From contig CAMHUC010000008.1 of the NCBI GenBank assembly GCA_946188155.1, forward strand, positions 1 to 64,000: a stretch of DNA of 64,000 nt, written 5' to 3'. The position numbers and the translations under genes are program-made. Below the pieces are notes generated by a model. It did not search any database. It saw nothing but the letters and a program-made list of their open reading frames with translations, and was not told where the DNA came from. This stretch comes from an uncultured bacterium. GTDB lineage: Bacteria > Bacteroidota > Bacteroidia > Bacteroidales > Bacteroidaceae. Shown here piece after piece: positions 18,222 to 26,884 of the stretch; position 1 is the first letter of the stretch; each line of letters opens with the position of its first letter.

Positions 18222-19214
18222 CTAAAACTCATCCATCGGATAGCGCACGCCCCATTTCTGTCGCAGCCCGTCCATCAGCTTCATGATGTAGAGCGTCTCG
18301 GCGTGGGGCATCTCGCGCGGCTCCTTCAGCCCCTCCATGAGGGCTTGGCGGCAGCAGAGGAACTGGTACTCGTAGCCTGTGATTTGCTTCGGCACGCGTA
18401 TGGTCTCCACGTAGCGGCGGTCGGGGCCGTTCAGTGTCACCGTCTGCGGGTTGTTGATGTTGTCGATAATCAGGTTACCCTCCGTGCCGGCTATCACGCC
18501 GACGTTGTCGCCCACGCAGCAGGCCGACGACTGCACGTTGGCCAGCGTGCCGTTGGCCAGCACGAGCGAGATGGCGTTCGTCAGGTCCATGCCCGTGTCG
18601 CTCTTCACGCACTGCGACTCTATCTTCAGGATGGGCGAGGGGCAGAACATCCTGACGAAGTTGAGGGCGTAGACACCCAGGTCGAGCAGGGCACCGCCGC
18701 AGAGGTCGGCCCTCATGATGCGTGGCTTGGGTCCCATGCTGTAGCCCAGCGTGGCCGTCACCAGGCGCGGCGTGCCGATGCGCCCCTCGCTGATGAGGCG
18801 GCGCACCGTGTCCACCGCCGGCTGGTAGCGCGTCCAGATGGCCTCGGCCAGGAACACCCCGCGCTCATGGGCCAGCTCGACGATGTCCTTCGCCTGGCGG
18901 TGGTTGGCCATGAAGGCCTTCTCCACCAGACAGGGCTTGTCGGCCAGGAGTGCCTCGCGGGTCACGTCGTAGTGGTGGGAGTGGGGCGTGGCCACGTACA
19001 CCAGGTCTACCGCCGGGTCGCCAATCAGCTCGCTGTACGAGCCGTAGGCCTTCTCCGCCTGCCACTTGTGGGCGAAGGCCTGCGCCTTCTCCAGTGAGCG
19101 CGAGGCGATGGCATAGCACTGGGCCTGCGTGAGGCCGTTGAGGGTGATGGCAGCCTTCTCGGCTATCCATCCTGCGCCGACGATGCCGACGCGCAATATT
19201 CCGTCTTGATTCAT
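18222..19214 (-). CDS. Gfo/Idh/MocA family oxidoreductase
   Basis: 330 residues. The N-terminal Rossmann motif is VGIVGAGWIAEKAA; the EKAF motif (catalytic lysine region) is near residue 97; the C-terminal alpha/beta domain contains GGALLDLGVYALNF. Such enzymes oxidise or reduce sugars, inositols or related polyols with NAD(P). The closest pattern is the trans-dihydrodiol/D-xylose dehydrogenase branch. Substrate not predictable here. It is monocistronic, between pckA and a repeat-rich gap. Confidence 0.85.
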   Translation of the reverse strand: MNQDGILRVGIVGAGWIAEKAAITLNGLTQAQCYAIASRSLEKAQAFAHKWQAEKAYGSYSELIGDPAVDLVYVATPHSHHYDVTREALLADKPCLVEKAFMANHRQAKDIVELAHERGVFLAEAIWTRYQPAVDTVRRLISEGRIGTPRLVTATLGYSMGPKPRIMRADLCGGALLDLGVYALNFVRMFCPSPILKIESQCVKSDTGMDLTNAISLVLANGTLANVQSSACCVGDNVGVIAGTEGNLIIDNINNPQTVTLNGPDRRYVETIRVPKQITGYEYQFLCCRQALMEGLKEPREMPHAETLYIMKLMDGLRQKWGVRYPMDEF

Positions 19215-19310
19215 TTCGCGGGGAGTGTTAATAGTCTTAATTCCATCTTTTGACGCACTGACGGCGAAAAGGTTTAGCGGCGTGAACGGGATTTTTTTTT
19301 ATAAATTTGA

Positions 19311-19387
19311 TGCCACTGTTGCAATTCTGTTGTAATGTATTGATTGTTAGGTGTTTGCGCGCTTGCAACAAGTTGTGTTTAGTGGCA
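19311..19387. repeat. TGCCACTGTTGC inverted repeat, copy A
   Basis: Arms TGCCACTGTTGCAA (from 19311) and TTGCAAC...AGTGGCA (to 19387), the right arm enlarged by an insertion. First of four related inverted repeats in the window. Confidence 0.6.
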
Positions 19388-19550
19388 AGAGAGTTGTATG
19401 GGGAGGCCATTCGGCGGTCGTTCGGTCGGTATGCTGTGCGGTCGCTGTGAATGTTTGGTTCTGCATTCCGCAGCCATCGTTGGTATTTCGTAGGCGTCGG
19501 GATTGGCAGTTCGTGCGGCGGGCTGGGCAGTTCGTATGGTGGAATGGGTA

Positions 19551-19565
19551 GTCCAGGCCCTGGAC
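19551..19565. repeat. GTCCAGG-C-CCTGGAC palindrome
   Basis: A perfect 7+1+7 palindrome between two TGCCACTGTTGC repeats. A near-identical palindrome lies at 53842-53856, again between two such repeats. Apart from these elements I see nothing in 19215-19770. Confidence 0.65.
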
Positions 19566-19615
19566 CACCAGTTCTGATGTTCCCCCGCTACTTGGGCCTC
19601 CTTGGCGCCGTTCAC

Positions 19616-19705
19616 TTCTCATGCCACTGTTGCCACCCTTCTTGCCACTATGTAAACACCTGGCTATTAGTCGCTTACGTCGTAGTGGCATCAGTGGCAA
19701 GAGAA
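19616..19705. repeat. TGCCACTGTTGC inverted repeat, copy B
   Basis: Arms TTCTCATGCCACTGTTGCC (19616-19634) and a matching right arm ending AGTGGCAAGAGAA at 19705, with two mismatches and a loop of about 50 bases. Confidence 0.7.
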
Positions 19706-19770
19706 AAATATTTTAGATATATAACTTAAGTTTCTGAAGTTACGAAATCCTTTATATAAGGGAACTCCTC

Positions 19771-19863
19771 CCGCCTACTGTAGGGCGTTTTGCTTGTCAA
19801 ACGCCGCCTGTTGCATTATCCTTTGAGCGGCGTTAGACAAGCTAAACGCCCTACAGCAGGCGG
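19771..19863. repeat. Nested palindromic repeat, copy 3
   Basis: The best preserved copy. Outer arms CCGCCT/AGGCGG flank the CTGTAGGGCG...CGCCCTACAG core, with one inner arm of GCTTGTCAAACGCC type and one of GCTTGTCTAACGCC type. It lies downstream of the first DUF4960 gene. Confidence 0.8.
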
Positions 19864-19893
19864 GGAAGGAACTCCCGAAAGATGAGTATATAA

Positions 19894-19930
19894 GCCAAAG
19901 CCCCGTCCTCGGATGGAACAGGGCTTTGGC
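19894..19930 (-). terminator. Hairpin terminator of PUL 1
   Basis: 10-base stem GCCAAAGCCC/GGGCTTTGGC downstream of the DUF4960 stop. On the minus strand it is followed by an A/T-rich stretch without a clean T run. Confidence 0.55.
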
Positions 19931-20019
19931 ATATAGTAGGAATCAAACTTAAATCTTAAATTGTGCAATCGTCAGATTGTCGAATTGTCAGATTGTCGAA
20001 TTGTCAGATTGTGCAATCG

Positions 20020-21585
20020 TCAGATCGACATCAGGTACTCGATGCTGTTCTTGGCCAGCTTCAGCACGTTGCCCTGGCAGGAGTTGTTCTTCGGCGAGGC
20101 GCTCACGTCGGGCGTGCCGTCCTCGTTCTTCATCGAGAACTCGCAGCCGCCGTTGCCGATGCAGAGCACGGTGCCTGCACCCTTCTGGAATCCGTCGGGA
20201 GCCAGCGGGGCACCCTTGGCCTCCCACACGTTGAGCTGGCTGACCCATGCGGCCTGCGAATCCCATGTGCCGAGGGGATAGATGCCGTACTGCTCGGTGA
20301 TCGTGTTGTAGCACTCCTCCGAGGTGTTCTCAATACCTGTCAGCTGAGTGGGGATGTCGAAGAAGAGGCAGTTGTGGTCCTCCGTCCATCCCGGACCCTT
20401 GAAGGCGATGGCTGCGAAGCACTGGTCGTTGAGCTTCTCCGTCTGTATGCCGGCATAGATGGGATGCGATGAGAAGTCCTTCGAGAAGGAGCCGGTGTTG
20501 AGGCATACGCCCATTTTCCACGTGTCGGGGTTCCAGCCGCCCTGTCCGGCGCCGAAGGCATTGCTCACGCCGCGCAGCAGCGAGGTGGGCAGGCGGTTGA
20601 TGGTGCCGATGTATGGCACGGCGTGCTGCCAGAGGAGCAGGTTGCCGCCGTTCTTGACGTACTGCTCAATGCAGGGAGCGGCGTTGCGGGCGGCGTCGGA
20701 GAAGTTCCAGATGTCGTCGTTGTTGCCGGTCTCCAGGTCGCGCAGCCAGAAGAGCATGCGGTAGTCGGCGATGTCGTCCACGGTGCTGATGTTGCCGAAG
20801 TATACGTATTCGCCCTTCGGGTAGTTCTCGTGGAACCAGAGCCATGCCGATGCCTCGTCGTCGTCGCCGTTGGCGAGGAGTTCTTCGGGTGTGGCGTACT
20901 CAGAGAGGAATCCGGGCAGCTTGCCGCCGATCTTGGCCGAAGCCTGGATGGGCAGGGCGCGACCTTCGTCGTTCTGTGCGATGAGGGTTGCCTCCCAACT
21001 CTCCTTCATCACCACGCCCTTCTGGGTGTAGGAGGTGCCGGTGACGGTGGTGTTGATCTCCTTAGAGCCATCGTTGTTGACCAGCTTCAGGATGTACGAG
21101 GTGGCGTCAGGACTGGGCGTCCAGGTGACCTCCAGGTTGTGCTCGTCGTCGTTGATGTCCACCTGTGTCATCTTCAGCTCGGCGGGAGCGGTGGCACCCC
21201 GGCGGGTGTAGCTGGTCATCACGCCGTTGGAGAGGGCGTCGTCGTTGGCATACTTGAAGAGGAACTCATAGAGCTGGTTGGTCTCCAGGTTCTTCAGTGT
21301 GAAGGAGTTGCCTGCGGCGGGTGTGAGGGCCTGCATCTGCGTGCCGTTCTTGTAGACGGCCACCTGCATGGTGGCTCCCTGTGCGCCCTGGGGCCAGGTG
21401 AGGGTGTAGTCGTAGCCGTTGTCGCCGGTGAGGGAGCCTGTTATCTGCGATGCGTCGGGTGTAGGCAGTTGCATCTGGCCTGAGCCGGGCAGGTCGCGGT
21501 CCTGGCAGGAGGTGAGGAAGGGGACTGCGCAGATAGCGCAGTATACTAAACCGGCGCGGAATATTTTATAGATCTTGGTAATCAT
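20020..21585 (-). CDS. DUF4960 surface glycan-binding lipoprotein (PUL 1)
   Basis: 521 residues. Lipoprotein signal MITKIYKIFRAGLVYCAICA...LTSCQ with lipid-anchored Cys27. Two fibronectin-like modules (about 45-220) precede a C-terminal DUF4960 domain (230-521; EYVYFGNISTVDDIADYRMLFW, GGNLLLWQHAVPYIG). Proteins of this kind occupy the SGBP position in Bacteroides fructan loci; I recall BT1761 as the parallel. It is the last gene of susC-susD-SGBP and probably binds fructan at the surface. Its signal-peptide codons carry the covarying hairpin (21524-21542). The stop lies beside a 15-base ATTGTCAG/ATTGTCGA repeat (19970-20030). Confidence 0.82.
   Translation of the reverse strand: MITKIYKIFRAGLVYCAICAVPFLTSCQDRDLPGSGQMQLPTPDASQITGSLTGDNGYDYTLTWPQGAQGATMQVAVYKNGTQMQALTPAAGNSFTLKNLETNQLYEFLFKYANDDALSNGVMTSYTRRGATAPAELKMTQVDINDDEHNLEVTWTPSPDATSYILKLVNNDGSKEINTTVTGTSYTQKGVVMKESWEATLIAQNDEGRALPIQASAKIGGKLPGFLSEYATPEELLANGDDDEASAWLWFHENYPKGEYVYFGNISTVDDIADYRMLFWLRDLETGNNDDIWNFSDAARNAAPCIEQYVKNGGNLLLWQHAVPYIGTINRLPTSLLRGVSNAFGAGQGGWNPDTWKMGVCLNTGSFSKDFSSHPIYAGIQTEKLNDQCFAAIAFKGPGWTEDHNCLFFDIPTQLTGIENTSEECYNTITEQYGIYPLGTWDSQAAWVSQLNVWEAKGAPLAPDGFQKGAGTVLCIGNGGCEFSMKNEDGTPDVSASPKNNSCQGNVLKLAKNSIEYLMSI
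21524..21542 (-). other. Signal-peptide hairpin 1
   Basis: Plus-strand sequence ACTGCGC-AGATA-GCGCAGT, 7-base stem and 5-base loop, 43 bases into the gene. Confidence 0.7.
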
Positions 21586-21629
21586 ATTTTCTTAACTCTT
21601 AATTCTTAATTCTTAACTCTTAATTGGGA

Positions 21630-23345
21630 TCAGTAGCCCTTGTTCTGGTGATAGAGTCCCTGCACGTAGTTCATCTGGTTGGATGCGATGGGGAAGTACT
21701 CGTTCTTGCCGGCGGTGAAGAAGGCGTCCTTGTAGTACAGGCCGTAGGTCTGTCCGTCGTACTCATCGGTCTTCTCCGTCTCAAAGTACTTGTTGAGCGT
21801 CGTGCTCAGCATGCCCCAGCGGCGCAGGTCGAAGAATCGGTGTCCCTCCATGGCCAGTTCCACGCGGCGCTCCCAGCGGAGGGCCTTGCGGGCGTCGTCC
21901 TTGGATGCGAAGTTGCCGTAGAGGCTGATGTCGCACTGGTCCTTGGCATACTTGATGAGCGATGTGGCGCTGATGTCGCGCTTGGCACGCTCGCGGATGG
22001 TGTTGATGATCTGCAGGGCCTCGCCGTTGTAGTCGCCGCTCTCGATGAGTGCCTCGGCACGCATCAGCATCACGTCGGTGTAGCGCAGCACGTAGTCGTT
22101 CTGTCCGAAGGCCTGCCAGGGGTTGTCGTAGTCCTCGCCCTTCGAGCGCTGCGGAATCTCCTTCATCGAGCAGTAGTAGCCGTAGGTGTTGGGCGTGCGG
22201 CTGTTGGCCTTGGTCAGTGTGAACTGCGACTCATACTTATAAGGATAGGTAGGCATGCCTACGGTGTGGAACAGACGGGGGTCGTACTTGTACTTCGAGT
22301 CGGCGCCGTTGACGACGATGGCGTTGTGGTCCTCGTCGAAGTTATCCATAGGCAGTCCGTTGTGGGTCTTGAAGGCGTTGACCAGGTTCTGCGAGGGCTT
22401 GTGGAAGTCCCATCCGCACGACCAGATGCCCCAGACACCGTTCAGCATGTTCGACCAGTTGGCGCGTCCGTACTGTGTGCCGTCGTCGGCCTTGTTGGAG
22501 TGCTGCACGGCGAAGATGCTCTCCACGGAGTTGGCATAGTCCTGCAGGAAGATGTGTCCGTAGGTGTCGAGATAGTCGTAGGGTGAGTTCTTCACCACAT
22601 CGGTGTACTCCAGCACCTTCTGTATCTTGGCCTGGTCTACGTGGCTGTAGCCGGTGGTGGCCTCATAGCCGTCGCCGTAGGCCCAGTTGAGGTAGCACTT
22701 GGCCAGGTAGGCTGCGGCAGCCACCTTGTGGGCGCGCCCCGTGGTGCCGGGAGCGGCCTCGGCCAGGTTCTCGTAGGCATACTGGAAGTCGTCGATGATC
22801 TTCTGCATCAGCTCGTCGTGCGAGCTCTGCGGTGTGGACTCGATGGCGGCATTGTCCATCCCCTCGATGATCCAGGGCACCTCGTACCACATCTGCTGCA
22901 GCTTGTAGTAGAAGTGGCCGCGCAGGAATCTCACCTCACCCATCAACTGCTTGGTGGCAGCGGTCTCCTCGACAGCGTTGAGGGCCTCGATGGCGCGGTT
23001 GCAGCGCGAGATGGCGCTGTAGAGCTGGTACCACAGCTCGTCGAACTCACCGCGGTCGGGCTGCAGGGTGGAGAAGATCTCCATGGGGTGATAGCCCGTG
23101 TCGTTCTCACCCGAGCCGCCCTTGAGGCAGTCGTCGGCGCTCATGTCGCCGTAGGGCCAGAGGTTGAAGGGGTATGAGTACCAGTCGTCGCCCAGTTTGG
23201 CGTAGGCAGCGGTGACGAGCTTCTCAGGGCTTGTGAAGGCTGTTCCCTCATCGAGCGTTCCCTGGGGCTTCACGTCGTCGACCGAGCAGGACACTGCAAA
23301 GACTGAAAGCAGCAGTGTTGCTATATATATATTGATCTTTTTCAT
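21630..23345 (-). CDS. SusD/RagB-type nutrient-binding lipoprotein (PUL 1)
   Basis: 571 residues. Lipoprotein signal MKKINIYIATLLLSVFAVSCS. The SusD fold is clear: DDVKPQGTLDEGTAFTSPEKLVTAAY, the TPR-like helices with FLRGHFYYKLQQMW, AEALIESGDYNGEALQIINTIRERA, and the RWERRVELAMEGHRFFDLRRWG end motif. It caps the partner SusC transporter at the cell surface. Unlike the other two susD genes here, its signal peptide lacks the shared hairpin cassette. It is the second gene in the PUL 1 operon. Confidence 0.95.
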   Translation of the reverse strand: MKKINIYIATLLLSVFAVSCSVDDVKPQGTLDEGTAFTSPEKLVTAAYAKLGDDWYSYPFNLWPYGDMSADDCLKGGSGENDTGYHPMEIFSTLQPDRGEFDELWYQLYSAISRCNRAIEALNAVEETAATKQLMGEVRFLRGHFYYKLQQMWYEVPWIIEGMDNAAIESTPQSSHDELMQKIIDDFQYAYENLAEAAPGTTGRAHKVAAAAYLAKCYLNWAYGDGYEATTGYSHVDQAKIQKVLEYTDVVKNSPYDYLDTYGHIFLQDYANSVESIFAVQHSNKADDGTQYGRANWSNMLNGVWGIWSCGWDFHKPSQNLVNAFKTHNGLPMDNFDEDHNAIVVNGADSKYKYDPRLFHTVGMPTYPYKYESQFTLTKANSRTPNTYGYYCSMKEIPQRSKGEDYDNPWQAFGQNDYVLRYTDVMLMRAEALIESGDYNGEALQIINTIRERAKRDISATSLIKYAKDQCDISLYGNFASKDDARKALRWERRVELAMEGHRFFDLRRWGMLSTTLNKYFETEKTDEYDGQTYGLYYKDAFFTAGKNEYFPIASNQMNYVQGLYHQNKGY

Positions 23346-23388
23346 ATTTTCTTAACTCTTAACTCTTAACTCTTAATTCTTAACTCTA

Positions 23389-26300
23389 TTAGAATCCCAC
23401 CTGAATACCGAATGTGAAGGAAGCCGTGTGAGGATAGCTCCAGGCAGTGCTCTCGGGGTCGGAGCAGGTCAGCGACTTCGACTTGATAGTTGCCAGGTTG
23501 TCACCAGAGAGGTAGACGCGCAGGCTCGACAGGAGAATCTTCTTGGCCACCTGTGCGGGCAGGCTGTAGCCCAGCTGCAGGGTGCGCAGTTTCACGTAGG
23601 AGCCGTTCTCCACGAAGTAGGATGACCCACGGCCCTCGTCGGCACCGTTAGAGGTGGTCAGCGCGGGGATGTCGGAAGAGGTGTTGCCCTCCGTCCAGGC
23701 GTTTACGAGGCGCTCGCCCTTGTTCGAGCCGGCATCGGTGATACTCCAGAAGTCGGTCTGGTATTTCTGGTCGTTCCATACGTCAACACCAGCGACGCCC
23801 TGCCAGAACATGGTGAAGTCGAAGTTGCTGTAGGCCAGGCTGACGTTCAGACCGTATGAGAAGTTGGGCACGGGGTTGAAGATCCAGGTACGGTCGGCCT
23901 CGTTGATGCGGCCGTCGCCGTTGAGGTCGGCATACTTCAGGCCGCCCACGCGGGCACCTGCCTGGCCGTGAGCCAGCACTTCCTCACGGCTCTGGTAGAG
24001 ACCCTCCACCACGTAGCCGATGCGTGAGCCGTAGGCCTTGCCGTCCTGTGCCAGGTTGTGATAGTCGTTGTGCTCGTAGCTGTTCTTCGACTTCTCGGGC
24101 AGGTAGGTCACCTTCGAGCGGTAGAAGTCCAGGTTGCCGGCGATGTCGTACGACAGGCCATAGGCTGTCTTATGACGGTAGCCCAGGTTGAGTTCCATAC
24201 CCCAGTTCTTCAGCGTGGGGCCGTTGATCCATGTCTGTCCGCCGAAGCCGATGGCACCGAGGAATGCGGGCTGCACGAGCATATCCTTGGTCTCCTTGAA
24301 GAATACGTCGTAACTGCCGTAGAGGTCGCCTCCGAAGAAGGAGAAGTCGGTACCGAAGTTCCACTGCGACGACGACTCCCACTTCAGGTCCTCGTTGGCC
24401 GACTGCAGTTTGTAGTAGCCCGAGGGCAGTGTGCCCGAGCCCTGCAGGTTGAGGTCGTAGGCGGTAGAGTTCTCGCGGTCGGAGCCGTAGTTGGCCACGT
24501 AGAGGCCGTAGTGTGCGGTGTTGGAGTTCATGCCCTGGTTACCGGTCACACCATAACTGGCACGGATCTTCCAGTCGCGCAGCCAGTCGGCGTTGATGTG
24601 CTTGGAGAGGCGATAACCGAGAGATACTGAGGGGAAGGTACCATACTGGTGGTTCTTACCGAAGCGGCTCGAACCGTCGTGACGCAGGGTGAACGATGCC
24701 AGCAACTGGTCGTTCCAGTTGTAGTCGAGTTTTCCGAAGTACGACATCAGTTTGTAGGAGTCGCCGGCACCCGTAGCGGTCTGGATGCCTGTACCGGCGT
24801 TGGGCCACATATAGTCTACGGTCTCCAGGGGATAGTTCGTGCGGCGTGCGGAGAAGTCGATGCCGTTGTCCTGGTGGGTCTCCAAGCCGAGCAGTACGGT
24901 CAGGTTGTGGCCCTTGACGATGTCGAAGTTATACTGCAGTGTGTTCGACCATGTCCACTTGGTGCTGTGGTTCTGCGACATGGTGCTGGCGTTGGTGCTG
25001 TTCTTCACCACGTCGGAGTCCCATGTGTGCTGCATCGAGCGGATGTAGCCGTTGGTATAGTCGATACCGAAGTTGGAGCGGAAGAGCATGCCCTCGATAG
25101 GTGTGATGTCAACGTATGCGTTGGCGAAGATGCGCCACTTCTTCAGGCGGTTGTCCTTGTTGTGGTAGAGTTCGCGCAGGGGGTTCTGACGGTCGCTCAT
25201 ACCGCCCACGGGGCCGGAGAAGGTCTCGCCGTCAATCTCGTAGACGGGCAGCGTGGGGGCCATCTTCAGGGCGTTCTCCAGGGGAGCGGCGTCCACATTA
25301 TTAGAATAGGAGAACGAGGCGTTCTCGCCCACGGTGATAATCTTGTTGAGCTTATACGAGCTGTTGAAGCGTGCCGAGAAGTTCTCGAAGTCGGTATGCT
25401 TCAGCACGCCGAGTGCCTTCTTGTAGCCAACGGAGAAGAGGGTGGAACCCTTCTCATGGGCTTTCGAGAAGCTGAGGTCGTAGTTCTGGGTGATGCCCGT
25501 GCGGCCGATTTCGTCCACCCAACTGGTGTCGCTGTAGGGCATGGTCTGCTTGGCGTTCATGAAGCCGTCGTAGTAGCCGCCCACGGTGTAGTTGTCCATC
25601 GTGCCGGTCACGGGGTTGTAGACTGAGATGGGCGTGCCGCCGGCCACGTCGAGGGCCAAGCCGTAGTTCTGGGCGTAGTCAGCAGGTTCTTGCCGTCGTT
25701 GAGGGCAGCCTGCACCAGTGCGGTGGCGTACTGCTGACTGTTGAGCAGTTTCATCTTCTGCGACATCCAGGCCACGGAGACGGAGGCGTTGAAGTCGATG
25801 CTCACCTTGTCGCCCTTCTTACCCTTCTTGGTGGTGATGATGATCACACCGTTGGCAGCGCGGCTACCGTAGATAGAGGCCGATGCGGCATCCTTGAGCA
25901 CCTGCATCGACTCGATGTCGGAGGCGTTGAGCGAGTTGAGCGAGCCGCTGTAGGGCATACCGTCTACGATGTAGAGCGGAGCAGTGCTCGAGCCGCCCAT
26001 GGAGCCGATACCACGTATCTGCACGTTGGCCTCGCCCGAGGGAGAGCCGCTGGTGGTGATGGTCATGCCGGGCACCTTACCCTGCAGCGATGCCATCGGG
26101 TCGGTGTTGCTGGCCTTGAAGTCCTTGGTCTCCACCACGCCCACCGAACCGGTGAGGTCGGCCTTGCGCTGCACCTGATAACCGGTGACGACCACCTCGG
26201 CCAGGGCCTGGGCGTCGTCCTTCATCGTCACTCGCATGCCGTCGGCTGCCGCCATCTCTACGGTCTGGTAGCCGATGTAGGTGAATACGAGTGTCTTGCC

Positions 26301-26498
26301 GGGAGCAACCTTCAACTTGAAGTTACCGTCGAAGTCGGTCACGGTGCCGTTCGACGTTCCTTTCTCCATGACGGTGGCACCGATGACCGGTTCGCCCGTG
26401 GCGTCGGCTACCGTGCCACTGATTTCTGCTTGCGCGTACACTATAGTACTCACAAGAGCGAGCGTTAGGCTCAGTAGCAATCTCTTTAATTGTTTCAT
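23389..26498 (-). pseudogene. SusC/RagA TonB-dependent transporter, frameshifted (PUL 1)
   Basis: Two frames make one SusC protein of about 1035 residues. The first (26498 to 25608) holds the signal peptide, the carboxypeptidase-like domain (AEISGTVADATGEPVIGATV) and most of the plug (LYIVDGMPYSG, YGSRAANGVIIITTKKG). The second (25659 to 23389) holds the rest of the plug and the barrel, ending in FTFGIQVGF. One base is missing near 25680: restoring it reads NLL-DYAQNYGLALDVAGG. No slippery site is visible, so a mutation, a phase-variable state or a sequencing error is more likely than programmed frameshifting. The first of the PUL 1 genes, preceded by operator and promoter at 26541-26608. Confidence 0.88.
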
Positions 26499-26540
26499 TT
26501 GCTTGTTACTTTTTAGTTAGTTATTATGAGAAATCTGCCG

Positions 26541-26608
26541 CAAAAGTACTAACTAAACGTGCAAGCGACGTATAAATATCGTTCACGGACGTATAAAAAT
26601 GATACACG
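26541..26608 (-). promoter_or_regulatory. susC1 promoter with 21-base tandem operator
   Basis: The -7 box TACTTTTG is 26541-26548 (minus strand). After an 18-base gap come two 21-base direct repeats (26567-26587 and 26588-26608), both starting GACGTATAAA and ending CACG, with ATCGTTC in the first. No TTTG -33 element exists at 19-20 bases: the operator covers that position. This layout fits activation by an AraC-type regulator. Confidence 0.75.
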
Positions 26609-26680
26609 AAACAATCGTTGACTATTATGTTTGAATTGTCCACAATTCCCGCAAACAAAGCGGAAGGGCAGAGTTTCCCG

Positions 26681-26875
26681 GTAACTATTCAGCGATTCGG
26701 TTGTCGATGGTCGCTTCGCTCAAAATTATAAGAAAATTGAATCAGAAAATTATAAGAAAGCGGTGAGCACCAGCTTTCAACTGCTGAAGTACTATTCTGT
26801 TCTTATAATTTTTTTAATAATTTTCTTGCAATTTTGAGCGAAGCGACCCCAAAAGGGTTTTGGCTGAATAGTTAC
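26681..26875. repeat. Long interrupted inverted repeat between HTCS A and susC1
   Basis: Outer arms GTAACTATTCAGC (26681-26693) and its complement (26863-26875); inner arms GGTCGCTTCGCTCAAAATT (26709-26727) and its complement (26830-26848). The inner stem continues, imperfectly, into A/T-rich AAGAAAATT. The outer match seems to extend weakly into the last codons of the regulator gene (GGGCAGAG on both sides). It may terminate the regulator transcript or be a non-autonomous element. Confidence 0.75.
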
Positions 26876-26884
26876 GTTTCCCGT

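Noticed and set aside
19451..19729. Cys/His-rich and Gly-Pro-rich frames in the repeat-rich gap, and similar ones at 53485-54128
   Set aside because: The Cys-His runs come from translating the TGCCACTGTTGC inverted repeats and the Gly-Pro parts from the palindromes; no start signals or conserved length.
25608..25700. Programmed frameshift in susC1
   Set aside because: No slippery heptamer, stimulatory structure or precedent in SusC proteins; mutation or sequence error is simpler.
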